Source: CBDFKS01 sp965248905
Lineage (GTDB): Bacteria; Chloroflexota; Dehalococcoidia; Lucifugimonadales; JAGWBF01
Direction of reading: 5' to 3'
Length of the DNA stretch: 64,000 nucleotides
Assembly (NCBI GenBank): GCA_965248905.1
Contig: CBDFKS010000007.1
Coordinates: 1,736,001-1,800,000 of the forward strand
The notes beneath the pieces were generated by a model. It searched no databases. It was not told the origin of the DNA and saw only the letters and a program-made list of their open reading frames with translations. Both the position numbers and the translations under genes were made by a program. Of the stretch, positions 8,493 through 16,633 are shown one piece after another. Position 1 is the first letter of the stretch; the number at the start of each line of letters is the position of its first letter.

Positions 8493-9680
8493 ATGATCGA
8501 GAAACTTATTCCCAGGTACCCGACTTTTTTGATAGTTGGGCTGGTCATCGTGGCGTCCGGGCTCTTTCTTCTGACGGCTGGACGGGATGCTGTGATCGCG
8601 GTTTGGGTCACCAAATTCTTCGACGGAGAGACTGACCAAGGCCTGTTCAAGGCTTCCCAGATGGCCGACCGGGCCCTCGGCCACACCTTGACGGTGTGGT
8701 TTTTCCTCGGCCTCAGCTTTATAAAGCTGGGGATTGGGTTCGCCATAGCCACAATCGTTCAGAACCTGCGGGCCACTGGCCGGGCTACGCTAAACGCCTA
8801 TTCCTCAGCAGGAGTTGGAGGCGCTCCGGACCGCTTGCCAACAGAGCCCTGGTACGGACGATGGTTCACCAAGTTCCTGTTTACCGGCATTTTGGTAATG
8901 GGATTTTTCTTCGTGCTCATGCTGTGGTGGGATATCAACGCCGTTCGTCTGGTTGACGCCGAGCTGGATGGCCACACCAGCGGAGTTGCCTACAACACGT
9001 ACTTAATGGTAGACCGTGTGCTGGGTACTGTAATTGGATCGGGCAAGTTCCTGGGAGAGAGCCTGCTTATCTTCGGCATCCTCACGGGACTGGCGACCAT
9101 AATATGGAACCTGAGCTTCCAAGCCCGCGCTCTGCCTACGTTGACCAGGCGGGCACTGCAAACAAGAAACGCTGATGGTGAAGCCGATCTTCCAAGTCCC
9201 TACGTTCCCAGGACCCTTCTGAAGCTGGGCATTGCGGGCCTAGTGGTGATGGTAATTGCCACTCCCCTGGCTCTTGTCCACTCTGGGATCATTGGTTGGG
9301 AACTGGATAGGATGTTCGAAGGCGCTACCAGCGAAACGGCCTTGCGCCTAGATGGCGCCTTTCAACGGATCATAGACCCGATGACCTTCATGGGGCTCGG
9401 CGTCCTCTTTTTCACTATTGCTTTGCTACTGCTCAATATTATCCGATCGCTTCGGACATTTCGCCAGAACTTTGGAGACGTAGTAGCGGACCTGTCCGGA
9501 GGAGCGGTTCCCCAGCCTGTGGTCGAGCTCCCTTTGTGGCCTACGCGCTTGGTACCGCCCCTCGCCATTTTCGGCATCCTGGTGATCGGCTTTTTCTCCT
9601 TTACCATGACCGGAGTCCGCGAACTCAACTTTAACCACTTGCTCAACCTTCAGTTTGCCGGGATGACCGACACGGGATGA
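8493..9680 (+). CDS. Multi-module integral membrane protein, 5' part of a split gene
   Basis: A 395-residue membrane protein built from repeated modules: each has a transmembrane helix, about 35 residues of soluble helix containing an 'LD/DR...LG' motif, and a second transmembrane helix ending in a basic or polar stretch (IVQNLRAT, IIWNLSFQ, IIRSLRTF). Three modules and the first helix of a fourth are seen. It ends prematurely (FAGMTDTG) because of a 14-nt tandem duplication; without it the frame would run on into the next gene, giving 598 residues. The start was chosen as the first ATG; it has a moderate AAAGGGG upstream. The family is not recognised and no function can be given. Confidence 0.7.
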   Translation: MIEKLIPRYPTFLIVGLVIVASGLFLLTAGRDAVIAVWVTKFFDGETDQGLFKASQMADRALGHTLTVWFFLGLSFIKLGIGFAIATIVQNLRATGRATLNAYSSAGVGGAPDRLPTEPWYGRWFTKFLFTGILVMGFFFVLMLWWDINAVRLVDAELDGHTSGVAYNTYLMVDRVLGTVIGSGKFLGESLLIFGILTGLATIIWNLSFQARALPTLTRRALQTRNADGEADLPSPYVPRTLLKLGIAGLVVMVIATPLALVHSGIIGWELDRMFEGATSETALRLDGAFQRIIDPMTFMGLGVLFFTIALLLLNIIRSLRTFRQNFGDVVADLSGGAVPQPVVELPLWPTRLVPPLAIFGILVIGFFSFTMTGVRELNFNHLLNLQFAGMTDTG

Positions 9681-9687
9681 CCGACAC
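9660..9687. repeat. 14-nt tandem duplication that breaks a reading frame
   Basis: The unit GGGATGACCGACAC occurs twice in a row, at 9660-9673 and 9674-9687. As 14 is not a multiple of three, the second copy shifts the frame. Deleting one copy fuses the genes before and after into one frame (FAGMTDTAVFQNALRLD). Confidence 0.9.
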
Positions 9688-10303
9688 CGCCGTTTTCCAG
9701 AACGCGTTACGCCTGGATCGCATGCTCGGCCCGGTAATCGGCGCAACCCGGTTCATAGGTGCCATCTCCATCATGCTGGGCATTGGCCTGGCGTTAGTAA
9801 CCATTGTGATTAACCTCAGAGCGACAGCCATGCTGTTACCCGCGGGTTTCAGCAAGATTATCACGGTGGCAAAGGGGGAAAAGGCCGATGAGGAAGACTT
9901 GACGGTCTACAATCCCATGGCTTTAGCCCCGTGGGATTTGTTTCGTCCCATCTTGGCAGGGGCCGTTGTGGCCATCAGCGCTACGTTGCCTATAATCGTT
10001 CTGCTGTCGATATTCACTCACCAAAGGATGGAGCAGGTGTTCCTGGGTTTGGGAGGTCCCGACACGTTCTCAGACCGGTTCGAGACCGCCTTTTGGGCGA
10101 CCAATCTCATTGGCGCATCGTGGCAGCCGTGGATGCTGTTTGGCATGGGCATTATCTTGTTTGCCATCGGACGCTTCTTCAACACTATCGTCGGCTTCGT
10201 CCAGGCTCGCCGGATGATCATCGCGGAGGGTACTGAGGCAATCGCAGAGGCAGTAGCCGAGAGGCGAATGGAGGGAGCGGGACTGTCGAAAAGCATCCCA
10301 TGA
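9677..10303 (+). CDS. Multi-module integral membrane protein, 3' part of a split gene
   Basis: This 208-residue frame continues the module pattern of the preceding gene: the rest of module four (ALRLDRMLGPVIGATRFIG then a transmembrane helix ending VINLRATAM) and a complete module five (helix ILAGAVVAISATLPIIVLL, loop, helix MLFGMGIILFAIGRFF). Its ATG overlaps the upstream stop in an ATGA arrangement, so reinitiation could still make it, but no ribosome site precedes it. It is best read as the displaced C-terminal third of one ancestral protein. Confidence 0.65.
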   Translation: MTDTAVFQNALRLDRMLGPVIGATRFIGAISIMLGIGLALVTIVINLRATAMLLPAGFSKIITVAKGEKADEEDLTVYNPMALAPWDLFRPILAGAVVAISATLPIIVLLSIFTHQRMEQVFLGLGGPDTFSDRFETAFWATNLIGASWQPWMLFGMGIILFAIGRFFNTIVGFVQARRMIIAEGTEAIAEAVAERRMEGAGLSKSIP

Positions 10304-10309
10304 TATAAT
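10304..10309 (+). promoter_or_regulatory. Putative -10 element (TATAAT) of the RelE-type module
   Basis: A perfect TATAAT lies just after the membrane gene ends. No good -35 is seen at 17 bp. A transcript starting about 10316 would exclude the ATG at 10314 and supports the start at 10356 for the next gene. Confidence 0.45.
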
Positions 10310-10355
10310 CCCAATGAGTTTACTGATCCATTCTCATTTCAGGAAAAGTGTATAC

Positions 10356-11027
10356 ATGGTAGTTGCTCTGCCCTTGCTGAACTGGCGGCCAGGAACTCTT
10401 ATCAAATCACATACTGCACTGGAAGACCACGAGGAAGCTAGCCGGCTGGATGATATAAGCCAGCAATTGAAGGGTCTCCTGTTGCGTCTTCTCCTTGCAC
10501 GTACTCGTCGCCAGCTATATAAATTGATACCTCAGATTCAGCGAGAGTATCTGCATCTCAGATTCGAACTCATGCGCACGTTAGCTACTGAAGCGACCGA
10601 TACCTCCGCCCAGCTTTTGCAAGAGATTCACGATGAAGTGTCAGCGTTAATACAGGCAGATACAATAGTATTAAGCCCACAGAACCGAGAAATGTTGCTG
10701 ACACTGATAGAGGGCTCGCACACGCTAACCAGGGCGCTTAACGCGATGTTGGATTCTAACCAGACCCACGCCCTAGAAGTTTTCTTGGAGTGCAATGACT
10801 CTTTGCAAGCTGCAGATATGTGCATTTCTGCGGTTCTGGTGGTATTGGTAGGCGAAGCAAGGGATTGGAACCCAGGAGCAATCAGAGCGCTTTGCGCTGC
10901 AGCTGATGAATATATGGTAGATGTGGAAGACATCATCCTGGCTCATGATGAAAGTCTAGTCAAGGACTCTGGAGAGCGTACTGAAACGATAAGTCTGAAC
11001 GAAGCAAAGAAACGTTTTGGACTATAA
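10356..11027 (+). CDS. Large helical putative antitoxin upstream of a RelE/ParE toxin
   Basis: A 223-residue, mostly helical protein of unknown family, Leu-rich with charged heptad-like stretches (LLLARTRRQLYKLIPQIQRE). It ends in ISLNEAKKRFGL, the kind of tail seen in antitoxins placed before RelE-family toxins (a C-terminal segment that could wrap the toxin). Its end overlaps the toxin start by 11 bp, which supports coupling. It is more than twice the usual antitoxin length, so the N-terminal 190 residues may be a sensor or other domain. An in-frame ATG at 10314 exists, but a TATAAT ten bases upstream makes 10356 more likely. Confidence 0.5.
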   Translation: MVVALPLLNWRPGTLIKSHTALEDHEEASRLDDISQQLKGLLLRLLLARTRRQLYKLIPQIQREYLHLRFELMRTLATEATDTSAQLLQEIHDEVSALIQADTIVLSPQNREMLLTLIEGSHTLTRALNAMLDSNQTHALEVFLECNDSLQAADMCISAVLVVLVGEARDWNPGAIRALCAAADEYMVDVEDIILAHDESLVKDSGERTETISLNEAKKRFGL

Positions 11028-11271
11028 TGTTCACCTTGATGAAAAGGAGTTGGAGGGAATTCCTCCTCAAATCGCCCGTCGGATCATACGAAAACTTCCG
11101 ATTTTAGAGCAAAGTCCCTTTCATGGCCCTAACATAAAATCCCTCCACAGTAGTGGGCGGAGATTATATCGTCTTCGTGTGGGCGACTGGCGAGTCGTAT
11201 ACCACGTAGAAGGTAACGACGTTGTAATCACAAGAATTCTTCCTCGAAGCGAAGTCTGCCGTAACCTGTAA
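11017..11271 (+). CDS. RelE/ParE-family toxin
   Basis: The 84-residue product has the layout of RelE/ParE toxins: two N-terminal helices (ELEGIPPQIARRIIRKLPIL), then the beta-sheet core with LHSSGRRLYRLRVGDWRVVYHV and a C-terminal VITRILPRSEVC. RelE proteins cleave mRNA at the ribosome; ParE relatives hit gyrase, and sequence alone does not separate them here. The start is a TTG inside the end of the preceding gene. The basic and aromatic residues of the core are present, so it may be active. Confidence 0.8.
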   Translation: MDYNVHLDEKELEGIPPQIARRIIRKLPILEQSPFHGPNIKSLHSSGRRLYRLRVGDWRVVYHVEGNDVVITRILPRSEVCRNL

Positions 11272-11290
11272 CTGAAGGATTCTATGCTCC

Positions 11291-11587
11291 TCAACTGCTT
11301 CCTGGCAGCGCGTCTATCTTCTCGGCCAGCCTGAAATCGCGCCTGGTCAGACCACCTTCACTGTGGGTGGTAATTGAGAGGGTGACGCGCTTGTAGCTGA
11401 TGTTGAAGTCCGGATGATGGTCCATGTCCTCAGCCGCCTCAGCTACTTGATTGACGAAGTCGATAGCCTCTTTGAACGAGGCGAAGGTAAACTCCCGTGC
11501 TATACAGGGACCCTCTTGGCGCCAATGGGTCAGGTTGGCCAGCCTCTCGTCTATGTCTCCCTGGGACAGTAACGGGGCTCTCTTCAA
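11291..11587 (-). CDS. phhB: Pterin-4a-carbinolamine dehydratase
   Basis: A 98-residue protein with the family's active-site pattern AEDMDHHPDFNISYKRVTLS and the C-terminal LTRRDFRLAEKID. The enzyme (EC 4.2.1.96) recycles 4a-hydroxytetrahydrobiopterin formed by aromatic amino acid hydroxylases; in bacteria without them a role in molybdopterin metabolism has been suggested for relatives. No hydroxylase is in the window, while molybdenum genes are (moeA, CoxS/M-like). The start overlaps the stop of the upstream CoA-transferase by 4 bp, so the two are probably cotranscribed. Confidence 0.9.
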   Translation of the reverse strand: MKRAPLLSQGDIDERLANLTHWRQEGPCIAREFTFASFKEAIDFVNQVAEAAEDMDHHPDFNISYKRVTLSITTHSEGGLTRRDFRLAEKIDALPGSS

Positions 11588-12837
11588 ATGATTCCTTCCG
11601 ATGCCATTTCCTGGAGTTCAAGGGAAGTCAATCCAACCAATCCACCAAGTACCTCTTCGTTGTGCTCTCCCAGCAGAGGCGGCCTAAGAACCGGCTTCTC
11701 TGCAACCCTGGACATCTTGACCGGATTGGATGAGACGATGAATTTCCCAGCTATAGGGTCCTCGATCTCAGTCCACATGTGTCTGGCCTCCAGATGGGGA
11801 CAGTTCACCATATCCTCGGCATTCTGCACCATTCCAGCCGAAAAGCCTACTCCCAACAGGGTCTGAGTCAAGTCCCACTTCGATATGTCCTTGGTCCACT
11901 CTTCCAGAGCTGACTGTATCTCATTCACGAAGAAGTCGCCTCTGACGTCCCGGCCTAGATACCGCGGGTCCTGGATCAGCTCTTCTCTGCCGATGAGTTT
12001 CCAGAGAGCCTCCCACTTGGCTTCCTGCCTGGCGCCCGCCAGCACAACGTAACCGTCCTTTGCTTTCAGAGTTAATTGGGCAGTGGTCATAGCTTCACGG
12101 TCGCGGCCCGGTGGCTTCCCCATGAACTGATAAAGAGGAATGGAGCTGGTGTTGTGGGCCACCATACAATCATACATGGCCATGTCCACATGCTGACCCA
12201 GCCCTGTTTTCCGTCTGCTCTCCAGGGCCAGGAGTATAGCGTAGGCGGTCCAGACGGCTGGAATCGTGTCACCTATGTTATCACCCACCATCTGAGGAGG
12301 TCCGCCAGGCTCGCCGGTAACCTCCATCCAACCTGCCATCGCTTGGGCACAGGGATTGTTTGCCGCCCACGCTGAGTAGGGACCTCGCAGAGCATCGTTG
12401 TCTCCATAGCCGGTTATGCTGGCATAGACGATGGATTGGTTTAATTCGCTTAGTCGCTCATAACCCAGCCCCAGCCTCTCCATCGCTCCGGGCCCCCAGT
12501 TATCCAGGACAACGTCGGAAATTCTCACCAGGTCCTCGAACAGGGCTTTGCCGGAAGGGTGTCTCAGATTCAGGGTTACGCTCCGTTTGTTACGGTTAAC
12601 AGTAATGAACCGAACGCTCACGGCCTCTCCATCCTCGTTGCGGATGAGGGGCCTCGTCAATCTCCCCGCCTCGCCAGTCTGTGGACGTTCAATCTTAATG
12701 ACCTCGGCTCCGGCGTCGGCCAGGAGCATGGAACAGAATGGGCCCGCAATGATGTGGGTGCTATCGAGTACTCGTATGCCCTCAAGAGGAGGGGGCACCG
12801 TACGATCATTCCCGTGATGCTTACCATTTGTAACCAT
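11584..12837 (-). CDS. CaiB/BaiF family CoA-transferase
   Basis: A 417-residue class III CoA-transferase with the N-terminal LEGIRVLDSTHIIAGPFCSM, the AGAEVIKIERP motif with GRLTR after it, and the NKRSVTLNLRHPSGK stretch, in the family order. These enzymes move CoA between carboxylic acids through an aspartyl-CoA intermediate; the catalytic Asp region (around QHVDMAMYDCMV) is present. The frame is open from a TTG at 12852, but AAGAGG precedes the ATG at 12837. It is one of three such genes in the window. The acid substrate is not known. Confidence 0.88.
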   Translation of the reverse strand: MVTNGKHHGNDRTVPPPLEGIRVLDSTHIIAGPFCSMLLADAGAEVIKIERPQTGEAGRLTRPLIRNEDGEAVSVRFITVNRNKRSVTLNLRHPSGKALFEDLVRISDVVLDNWGPGAMERLGLGYERLSELNQSIVYASITGYGDNDALRGPYSAWAANNPCAQAMAGWMEVTGEPGGPPQMVGDNIGDTIPAVWTAYAILLALESRRKTGLGQHVDMAMYDCMVAHNTSSIPLYQFMGKPPGRDREAMTTAQLTLKAKDGYVVLAGARQEAKWEALWKLIGREELIQDPRYLGRDVRGDFFVNEIQSALEEWTKDISKWDLTQTLLGVGFSAGMVQNAEDMVNCPHLEARHMWTEIEDPIAGKFIVSSNPVKMSRVAEKPVLRPPLLGEHNEEVLGGLVGLTSLELQEMASEGII

Positions 12838-12857
12838 GTGGACCTCTTTCAACCGCC

Positions 12858-13391
12858 TCAGAATGTGGGGATATCTAGGCCATAGCCAGCCTGTTTATGG
12901 GCCTTGGCATTTCGTATGTAGTTGGCAGTGGGGTCTTCCAGTCGTTTGCGGTTGTCTGGGCTAAGGGCCCTTACCTGTCCCGGGACTCCTATAACAAGGG
13001 ACTCGTCAGGTACTTTAGTGGCGGCGCGAACTACAGCTCCGGCGCCAACCAGGCAGTAGTTCCCGACTTCGGCGCCTTCCAGGAGGACAGGATTGATACC
13101 CAAGAGCACATTGTTCCCGACGCGGTGACAGTGGATCACAGCTCCGTGGGTGACCAGTACATTGTCGCCTATCTCCAGGAAGTCGTCGGAGTGGACCACG
13201 CAAGTGTCCTGAATAACCGACCCCTTGCCTATGGTTATACTCCCGAAGTCAGCACGTATAACGGCGCCCGGCCAGACGCTAGAGTTCTCGCCGATCTCCA
13301 CGTCTCCCACGATGTAACAAGCCTCGCTGATAAACACGGAAGGGTGAATTCTGGGGGTCTTGCCGTTGAAGCTGCGAATCACAATTGCCAC
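12858..13391 (-). CDS. Gamma-carbonic-anhydrase-like hexapeptide-repeat protein
   Basis: A 177-residue left-handed beta-helix protein with repeats such as IGENSSVWPGAVIRADFGSI and His residues at the places of the gamma-class zinc site (CVVHSDD, THGAVIHCHRV). Such proteins (YrdA, CaiE, PaaY types) bind zinc and may be carbonic anhydrases or CoA-thioester hydrolases. Next to a CoA-transferase, a thioesterase or CaiE-like role is possible. It is followed closely by the CoA-transferase on the same strand. Activity is not shown by sequence. Confidence 0.85.
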   Translation of the reverse strand: MAIVIRSFNGKTPRIHPSVFISEACYIVGDVEIGENSSVWPGAVIRADFGSITIGKGSVIQDTCVVHSDDFLEIGDNVLVTHGAVIHCHRVGNNVLLGINPVLLEGAEVGNYCLVGAGAVVRAATKVPDESLVIGVPGQVRALSPDNRKRLEDPTANYIRNAKAHKQAGYGLDIPTF

Positions 13392-13500
13392 CTCATGCTA
13401 TTGATGCCGACCTGTTGAGGCCGTCGTACATTCTACCATTAGACAACACATTATTGTACGTGGATAGGCAGTAGCGATAGTATGGTACTATATCAATACA

Positions 13501-13506
13501 TATAAT
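13501..13506 (+). promoter_or_regulatory. -10 element (TATAAT) of the hicAB module
   Basis: A perfect TATAAT ends 11 bases before the GTG of hicA at 13518, so the transcript would have almost no leader. No consensus -35 is seen at 17 bp. Confidence 0.5.
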
Positions 13507-13517
13507 GCTCGCACGAA

Positions 13518-13730
13518 GTGGCATCACTAAATAACATAAGGCAAGCTCAGGCTGTTCGAGCGTTTGTAAGACTGGGTGGGATAGAAAGACGCGGCAAAGG
13601 AAGCCACCGAGTTGTGAACCTTAATCAAAGAAATCTGTCCATCCCTTACGGGATCGTGAAAGAGGGACTTTTAAGGAATCTCATTAAGGTATCGGGATTT
13701 ACTGTGGATGAGTTCATAAAGGTCCTGTGA
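13518..13730 (+). CDS. hicA: HicA-type mRNA interferase toxin
   Basis: A 70-residue protein with the HicA fold pattern: RAFVRLGGIERRGKGSH with the Gly-x-Gly-Ser-His catalytic histidine, then LSIPYG and LLRNLIKVSGFTVDEFIKVL. HicA cleaves mRNA through a dsRBD-like fold. It starts with GTG right after a TATAAT. The antitoxin gene overlaps or closely follows. Confidence 0.88.
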   Translation: MASLNNIRQAQAVRAFVRLGGIERRGKGSHRVVNLNQRNLSIPYGIVKEGLLRNLIKVSGFTVDEFIKVL

Positions 13731-13741
13731 CGGAGAGTAAC

Positions 13742-14053
13742 ATGGTAACTTCTAACTCTTTAATACGAACATATACAGTATTGATACACGAAGCTGAAGA
13801 AGGTGGCTACTGGGGAGAGGTTCTGGAACTTCCTGGCTGCGTATCCCAGGGGGAAAATCTCGAGGAATTCAGGCACAATATAAAAGAGGCGATCGAGGCA
13901 GTCCTCGAAGCCCAATCGGAGGTTGTTGATACCGAGCTACAATTGGAGCCGGCGTTGGCTGACAAGGAAGGGCTGCAGTTCAGCGTAAGTGAGCGATATA
14001 ATTCGCTGCCCAGTGCGGGTGATTCGACCGAAACTTGGACAGCCACTCTTTAG
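13742..14053 (+). CDS. hicB: HicB-type antitoxin
   Basis: A 103-residue protein with the HicB pattern YTVLIHEAEEGGYWGEVLEL, PGCVSQGENLEE and a helix NIKEAIEAVLEA. It would bind HicA and block it. No DNA-binding domain follows, so it is the short HicB type. The frame can start at the GTG at 13727, which overlaps hicA by 4 bp, but CGGAGAG ten bases before the ATG at 13742 makes this start likelier. The C-terminal 30 residues are not typical of the family. Confidence 0.85.
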   Translation: MVTSNSLIRTYTVLIHEAEEGGYWGEVLELPGCVSQGENLEEFRHNIKEAIEAVLEAQSEVVDTELQLEPALADKEGLQFSVSERYNSLPSAGDSTETWTATL

Positions 14054-14062
14054 GAGACAAGA

Positions 14063-14479
14063 TTGGAAGTCAATTTCGCCTTCATATGTGACTACGCCGA
14101 CCAAACGGGTGGTAAGCTGCACGCTTTGGGAATAGGCATCGATACCATCTATGCGGCGAAAACGCCCGCGACTCACCGGCATTTCTTTGCCGTGATTGGC
14201 CTCCAGTTCAGTAGTGTGGAAGTTGGCCAGAAAGAAGTGGGTGTCCGCCTGATCGATGCCGACGGCGCTAATGTCGTAGCGCCTGTAGATGCAACTGTAA
14301 ACGTCGAATCACCAGCGCCGGGCTACAGCTATAGGAGCCATCGAATTAACTTAGGATTTCACAACGTAACATTCCCGTCCTACGGGGACTATGCAGTGAG
14401 TTGGCTTGTAGGCGGCCAAGAGGTCAAGCGAGTAGCACTCAGATTCGCTTCTCCACCCACGGCCCCTGGGACAGCGTAA
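14063..14479 (+). CDS. DUF6941-like protein
   Basis: A 138-residue beta-rich protein with the pattern FICDYADQTGGKLHALGIG near the N-terminus, FFAVIGLQF, and a C-terminal YGDYAVSWLVGG like a ligand- or partner-binding beta-sandwich. It resembles the DUF6941 family of unknown function. The start is TTG with AGGAG seven bases upstream. It follows hicB by 9 bp and may be in its transcript; a hairpin terminator follows. Confidence 0.6.
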   Translation: MEVNFAFICDYADQTGGKLHALGIGIDTIYAAKTPATHRHFFAVIGLQFSSVEVGQKEVGVRLIDADGANVVAPVDATVNVESPAPGYSYRSHRINLGFHNVTFPSYGDYAVSWLVGGQEVKRVALRFASPPTAPGTA

Positions 14480-14519
14480 CCTCCTCAGAAGTCTTCGATG
14501 TAGCTTACTCGATAACAAG

Positions 14520-14550
14520 GGGTGACCATAAATGGTCACCCTCTTCGATT
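14520..14550 (+). terminator. Rho-independent-like terminator after the DUF6941-like gene
   Basis: A perfect 10-bp stem (GGGTGACCAT at 14520-14529, ATGGTCACCC at 14532-14541) with a 2-base centre, followed by TCTTCGATTT. It closes the hicAB-DUF6941 unit. Confidence 0.65.
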
Positions 14551-14653
14551 TCTGAGGAAGCCCCATGGATAAAGCACATTGACGCAGGTTAGCCATTATG
14601 ATACAAGGTAATCTGGCTTGCCACCAACGGGCAGCCCAATGGAGGTGACGCAC

Positions 14654-15079
14654 ATGCCCGACACGGCTCGAAAGCTGTTTAGCTACGACGATGCGCAAAT
14701 AGGTGAGGAGCTGGGCTCCTACGAGTACGAGTATACCCAAGAGATGCTGGACAGGTTCAGGCAATCAGTGGACGACCCCGAGGCCAGTTACGCTACTATA
14801 GCAGTGAAGCACGATGCTACGGCGTTAATGATGGTTTATGACGACCAGACCGGCACCGTTAACGCGGGCAACGAGGTGGAGTTTTTCAATCCTCCGATTC
14901 CAGGGAAAAAGATACGGGTAACTGCTAGCATCGCAGACAAATATTGGCGTCGCGATAAGCCGTATCTCGTTCTGGAGTCCACAGCAGTGGACGAAGACGG
15001 AAGGCTGTTGGAGAAGACTCGCACCTACCAGCTGAAAAAACCTGATGAGTTGGGGAAGAAATGGAATCCACAAAGCTAA
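14654..15079 (+). CDS. MaoC-like hot-dog protein, first of a pair
   Basis: A 141-residue protein of the MaoC/FAS1A-like hot-dog type, with the pattern DAQIGEELGSYEYEYT, an 'NAGNEVEFFNPPIPGKKIRV' strand region and a C-terminal LLEKTRTYQLKKP. Paired small MaoC proteins form heterodimeric hydratases/dehydratases acting on (3R)-hydroxyacyl-CoA in related systems. GGAGGTGA before the ATG at 14654 sets the start, not the upstream in-frame codon at 14618. The end overlaps the next MaoC gene by 19 bp. The substrate is unknown. Confidence 0.75.
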   Translation: MPDTARKLFSYDDAQIGEELGSYEYEYTQEMLDRFRQSVDDPEASYATIAVKHDATALMMVYDDQTGTVNAGNEVEFFNPPIPGKKIRVTASIADKYWRRDKPYLVLESTAVDEDGRLLEKTRTYQLKKPDELGKKWNPQS

Positions 15080-15489
15080 TGGAGATAGGCACTGAGCTGC
15101 CACCGATAACCAAGCTGGTCACTCAAGAGAAGATCAATCTGTTCGAGGGCTGCGGCATCATGGAGCGGGCCAACATACACACGGACCCTGAGGTCGCGGC
15201 CCGCAGTCTGGGTACCACCTATCCAGTCGCCTCGGGGCGAATGACCCTTACCTACGCGTCAGAGGCGCTACGAAGGTTCTTCGGTTCGGAGGTGTTCAGC
15301 CACTCGGGCTCCCTGAACCTGAAGTTCCTCCGGCCGGTCAAGGACGGTGACACGGTCTCCATAAATGGCAAGGTCAGTGAGAAGCTGGAAGAGGATGGAG
15401 GCACTCGCATATTCGTGGAGCTTCGATGCGAGAACCAGAACGGCGATGCGACTGCTGTTGGAACAGGCAGTGCGCTCATCAAGCGATAG
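15061..15489 (+). CDS. MaoC-like dehydratase, second of a pair
   Basis: A 142-residue hot-dog protein with LPPITKLVTQEKINLFEGCG, an IHTDPEVAARSLG segment (HxD-type acidic/His site of MaoC hydratases: His and Asp in IHTDPE) and the strand LNLKFLRPVKDGDTVSINGK. It likely works with the protein encoded just upstream, whose gene it overlaps, as the catalytic half of a heterodimer. GGGGAAGAA precedes its ATG. Function in acyl-CoA hydration is inferred from the fold and pairing. Confidence 0.78.
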   Translation: MESTKLMEIGTELPPITKLVTQEKINLFEGCGIMERANIHTDPEVAARSLGTTYPVASGRMTLTYASEALRRFFGSEVFSHSGSLNLKFLRPVKDGDTVSINGKVSEKLEEDGGTRIFVELRCENQNGDATAVGTGSALIKR

Positions 15490-15605
15490 CGACTTCAACT
15501 CTCGTCAGCATATTCCATATCCATGTTCCATGTTCTTCGACTCCCTCTTTACAGGATCTCGGCCAACGTAGAACCCTCAATTAGCTTGATTAGGCGGTAA
15601 CACCG

Positions 15606-16508
15606 TTGCCCCTCTGGATACTGCTCTCTCTCCTATTTCCTATCCTGTTCGGGATAGTGAACCTGTTGGACAAGATGCTCGTGGACCGATATCGGGCGGG
15701 AGTATTTTACTACTGTTTTTGGATTGGCGTTTTTGAGTTCATCATAGGTTCGGTCATACTGGGAATTGCCAGCCTGGAGGGACTGGAGTTCAGAGGCACT
15801 TTAGGCGGCTGTCTTGCCGGAGCTGTGACGGCTGCCAGCCTCCTGATATACCTTTCCGCCTTAAAGCGCGGCCAAGTAGCCAGGGTAGTGCCCATCTGGT
15901 ACCTGTACCCATTGATGGTGGCCCCAATGGCAGCGGGTTTTCTGGGGGAGAGGCTGTCAGTCCTGGCAGCAGTGGCCGTTGTTCTGGCAGTGGCGGGCGG
16001 AGTGCTGGTCTCCTGGCAGAGGAGCCCGGGAGGAAGGACATTCGGCGATCCCTTGATACCGGTGCTGGCCCTATCCGCGGCGGTATTGATGGCTGTAGCT
16101 TTCGTATTAACCAAGTACTTTCTGGAAGGTGACATATTCTGGCAGTTCACTGGAGGGTACCGTTTGGGCATGTCACCAGTGATGATGACCTTATTGGTAT
16201 TCCGGGAAGTAAGAAGGGCAGCTCCAGGGATGGTGCGCGACCGAGGATTTATGGGACTGGTCCTCATGGTACAGATAGTCGTCTCGTTGGCCCTGGTTGT
16301 GCGGTCGCTGGCCATTAATCTGGGTCCGGTATCCCTGGTTGCCGCCCTCAGCTCCATTCAGCCCACCATGGTTTTCTTCTACGCCATGGGCCTTGCGACT
16401 TTATTCCCCATAAAGTTCAAGGACTGGATAACCAGAGGCACTCTTAAACCTCAGATAGCTGGTATTACGGCCATCACCGCCGGGGTGGTAATCATCTCTC
16501 TCCAGTAA
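15606..16508 (+). CDS. EamA/DMT-family transporter
   Basis: A 300-residue integral membrane protein with about ten hydrophobic segments and the two-fold repeat of drug/metabolite transporters: first half from FPILFGIVNLLDKMLVDRYR with RVVPIWYLYPLMVAP at its fourth helix, second half from LIPVLALSAAVLMAVAFV. The start is TTG or GTG-like at 15606, with no strong ribosome site. It probably exports or imports a small metabolite; which one cannot be told. Confidence 0.82.
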   Translation: MPLWILLSLLFPILFGIVNLLDKMLVDRYRAGVFYYCFWIGVFEFIIGSVILGIASLEGLEFRGTLGGCLAGAVTAASLLIYLSALKRGQVARVVPIWYLYPLMVAPMAAGFLGERLSVLAAVAVVLAVAGGVLVSWQRSPGGRTFGDPLIPVLALSAAVLMAVAFVLTKYFLEGDIFWQFTGGYRLGMSPVMMTLLVFREVRRAAPGMVRDRGFMGLVLMVQIVVSLALVVRSLAINLGPVSLVAALSSIQPTMVFFYAMGLATLFPIKFKDWITRGTLKPQIAGITAITAGVVIISLQ

Positions 16509-16633
16509 CGGTAGAAGAAATCGTTGTTGACCTTGAACAAGAGAGTAAAATGATATCCAGTCAAGAAGCTCCAGCACTCTGAGATGACCTTATTGCTAAG
16601 TCCCGATCAAAACTAATAAGGAGGCCTCGGCTT

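Noticed and set aside
9660..9687. Programmed frameshift joining the two membrane genes
   Set aside because: The exact 14-nt tandem repeat explains the break fully; there is no slippery sequence.
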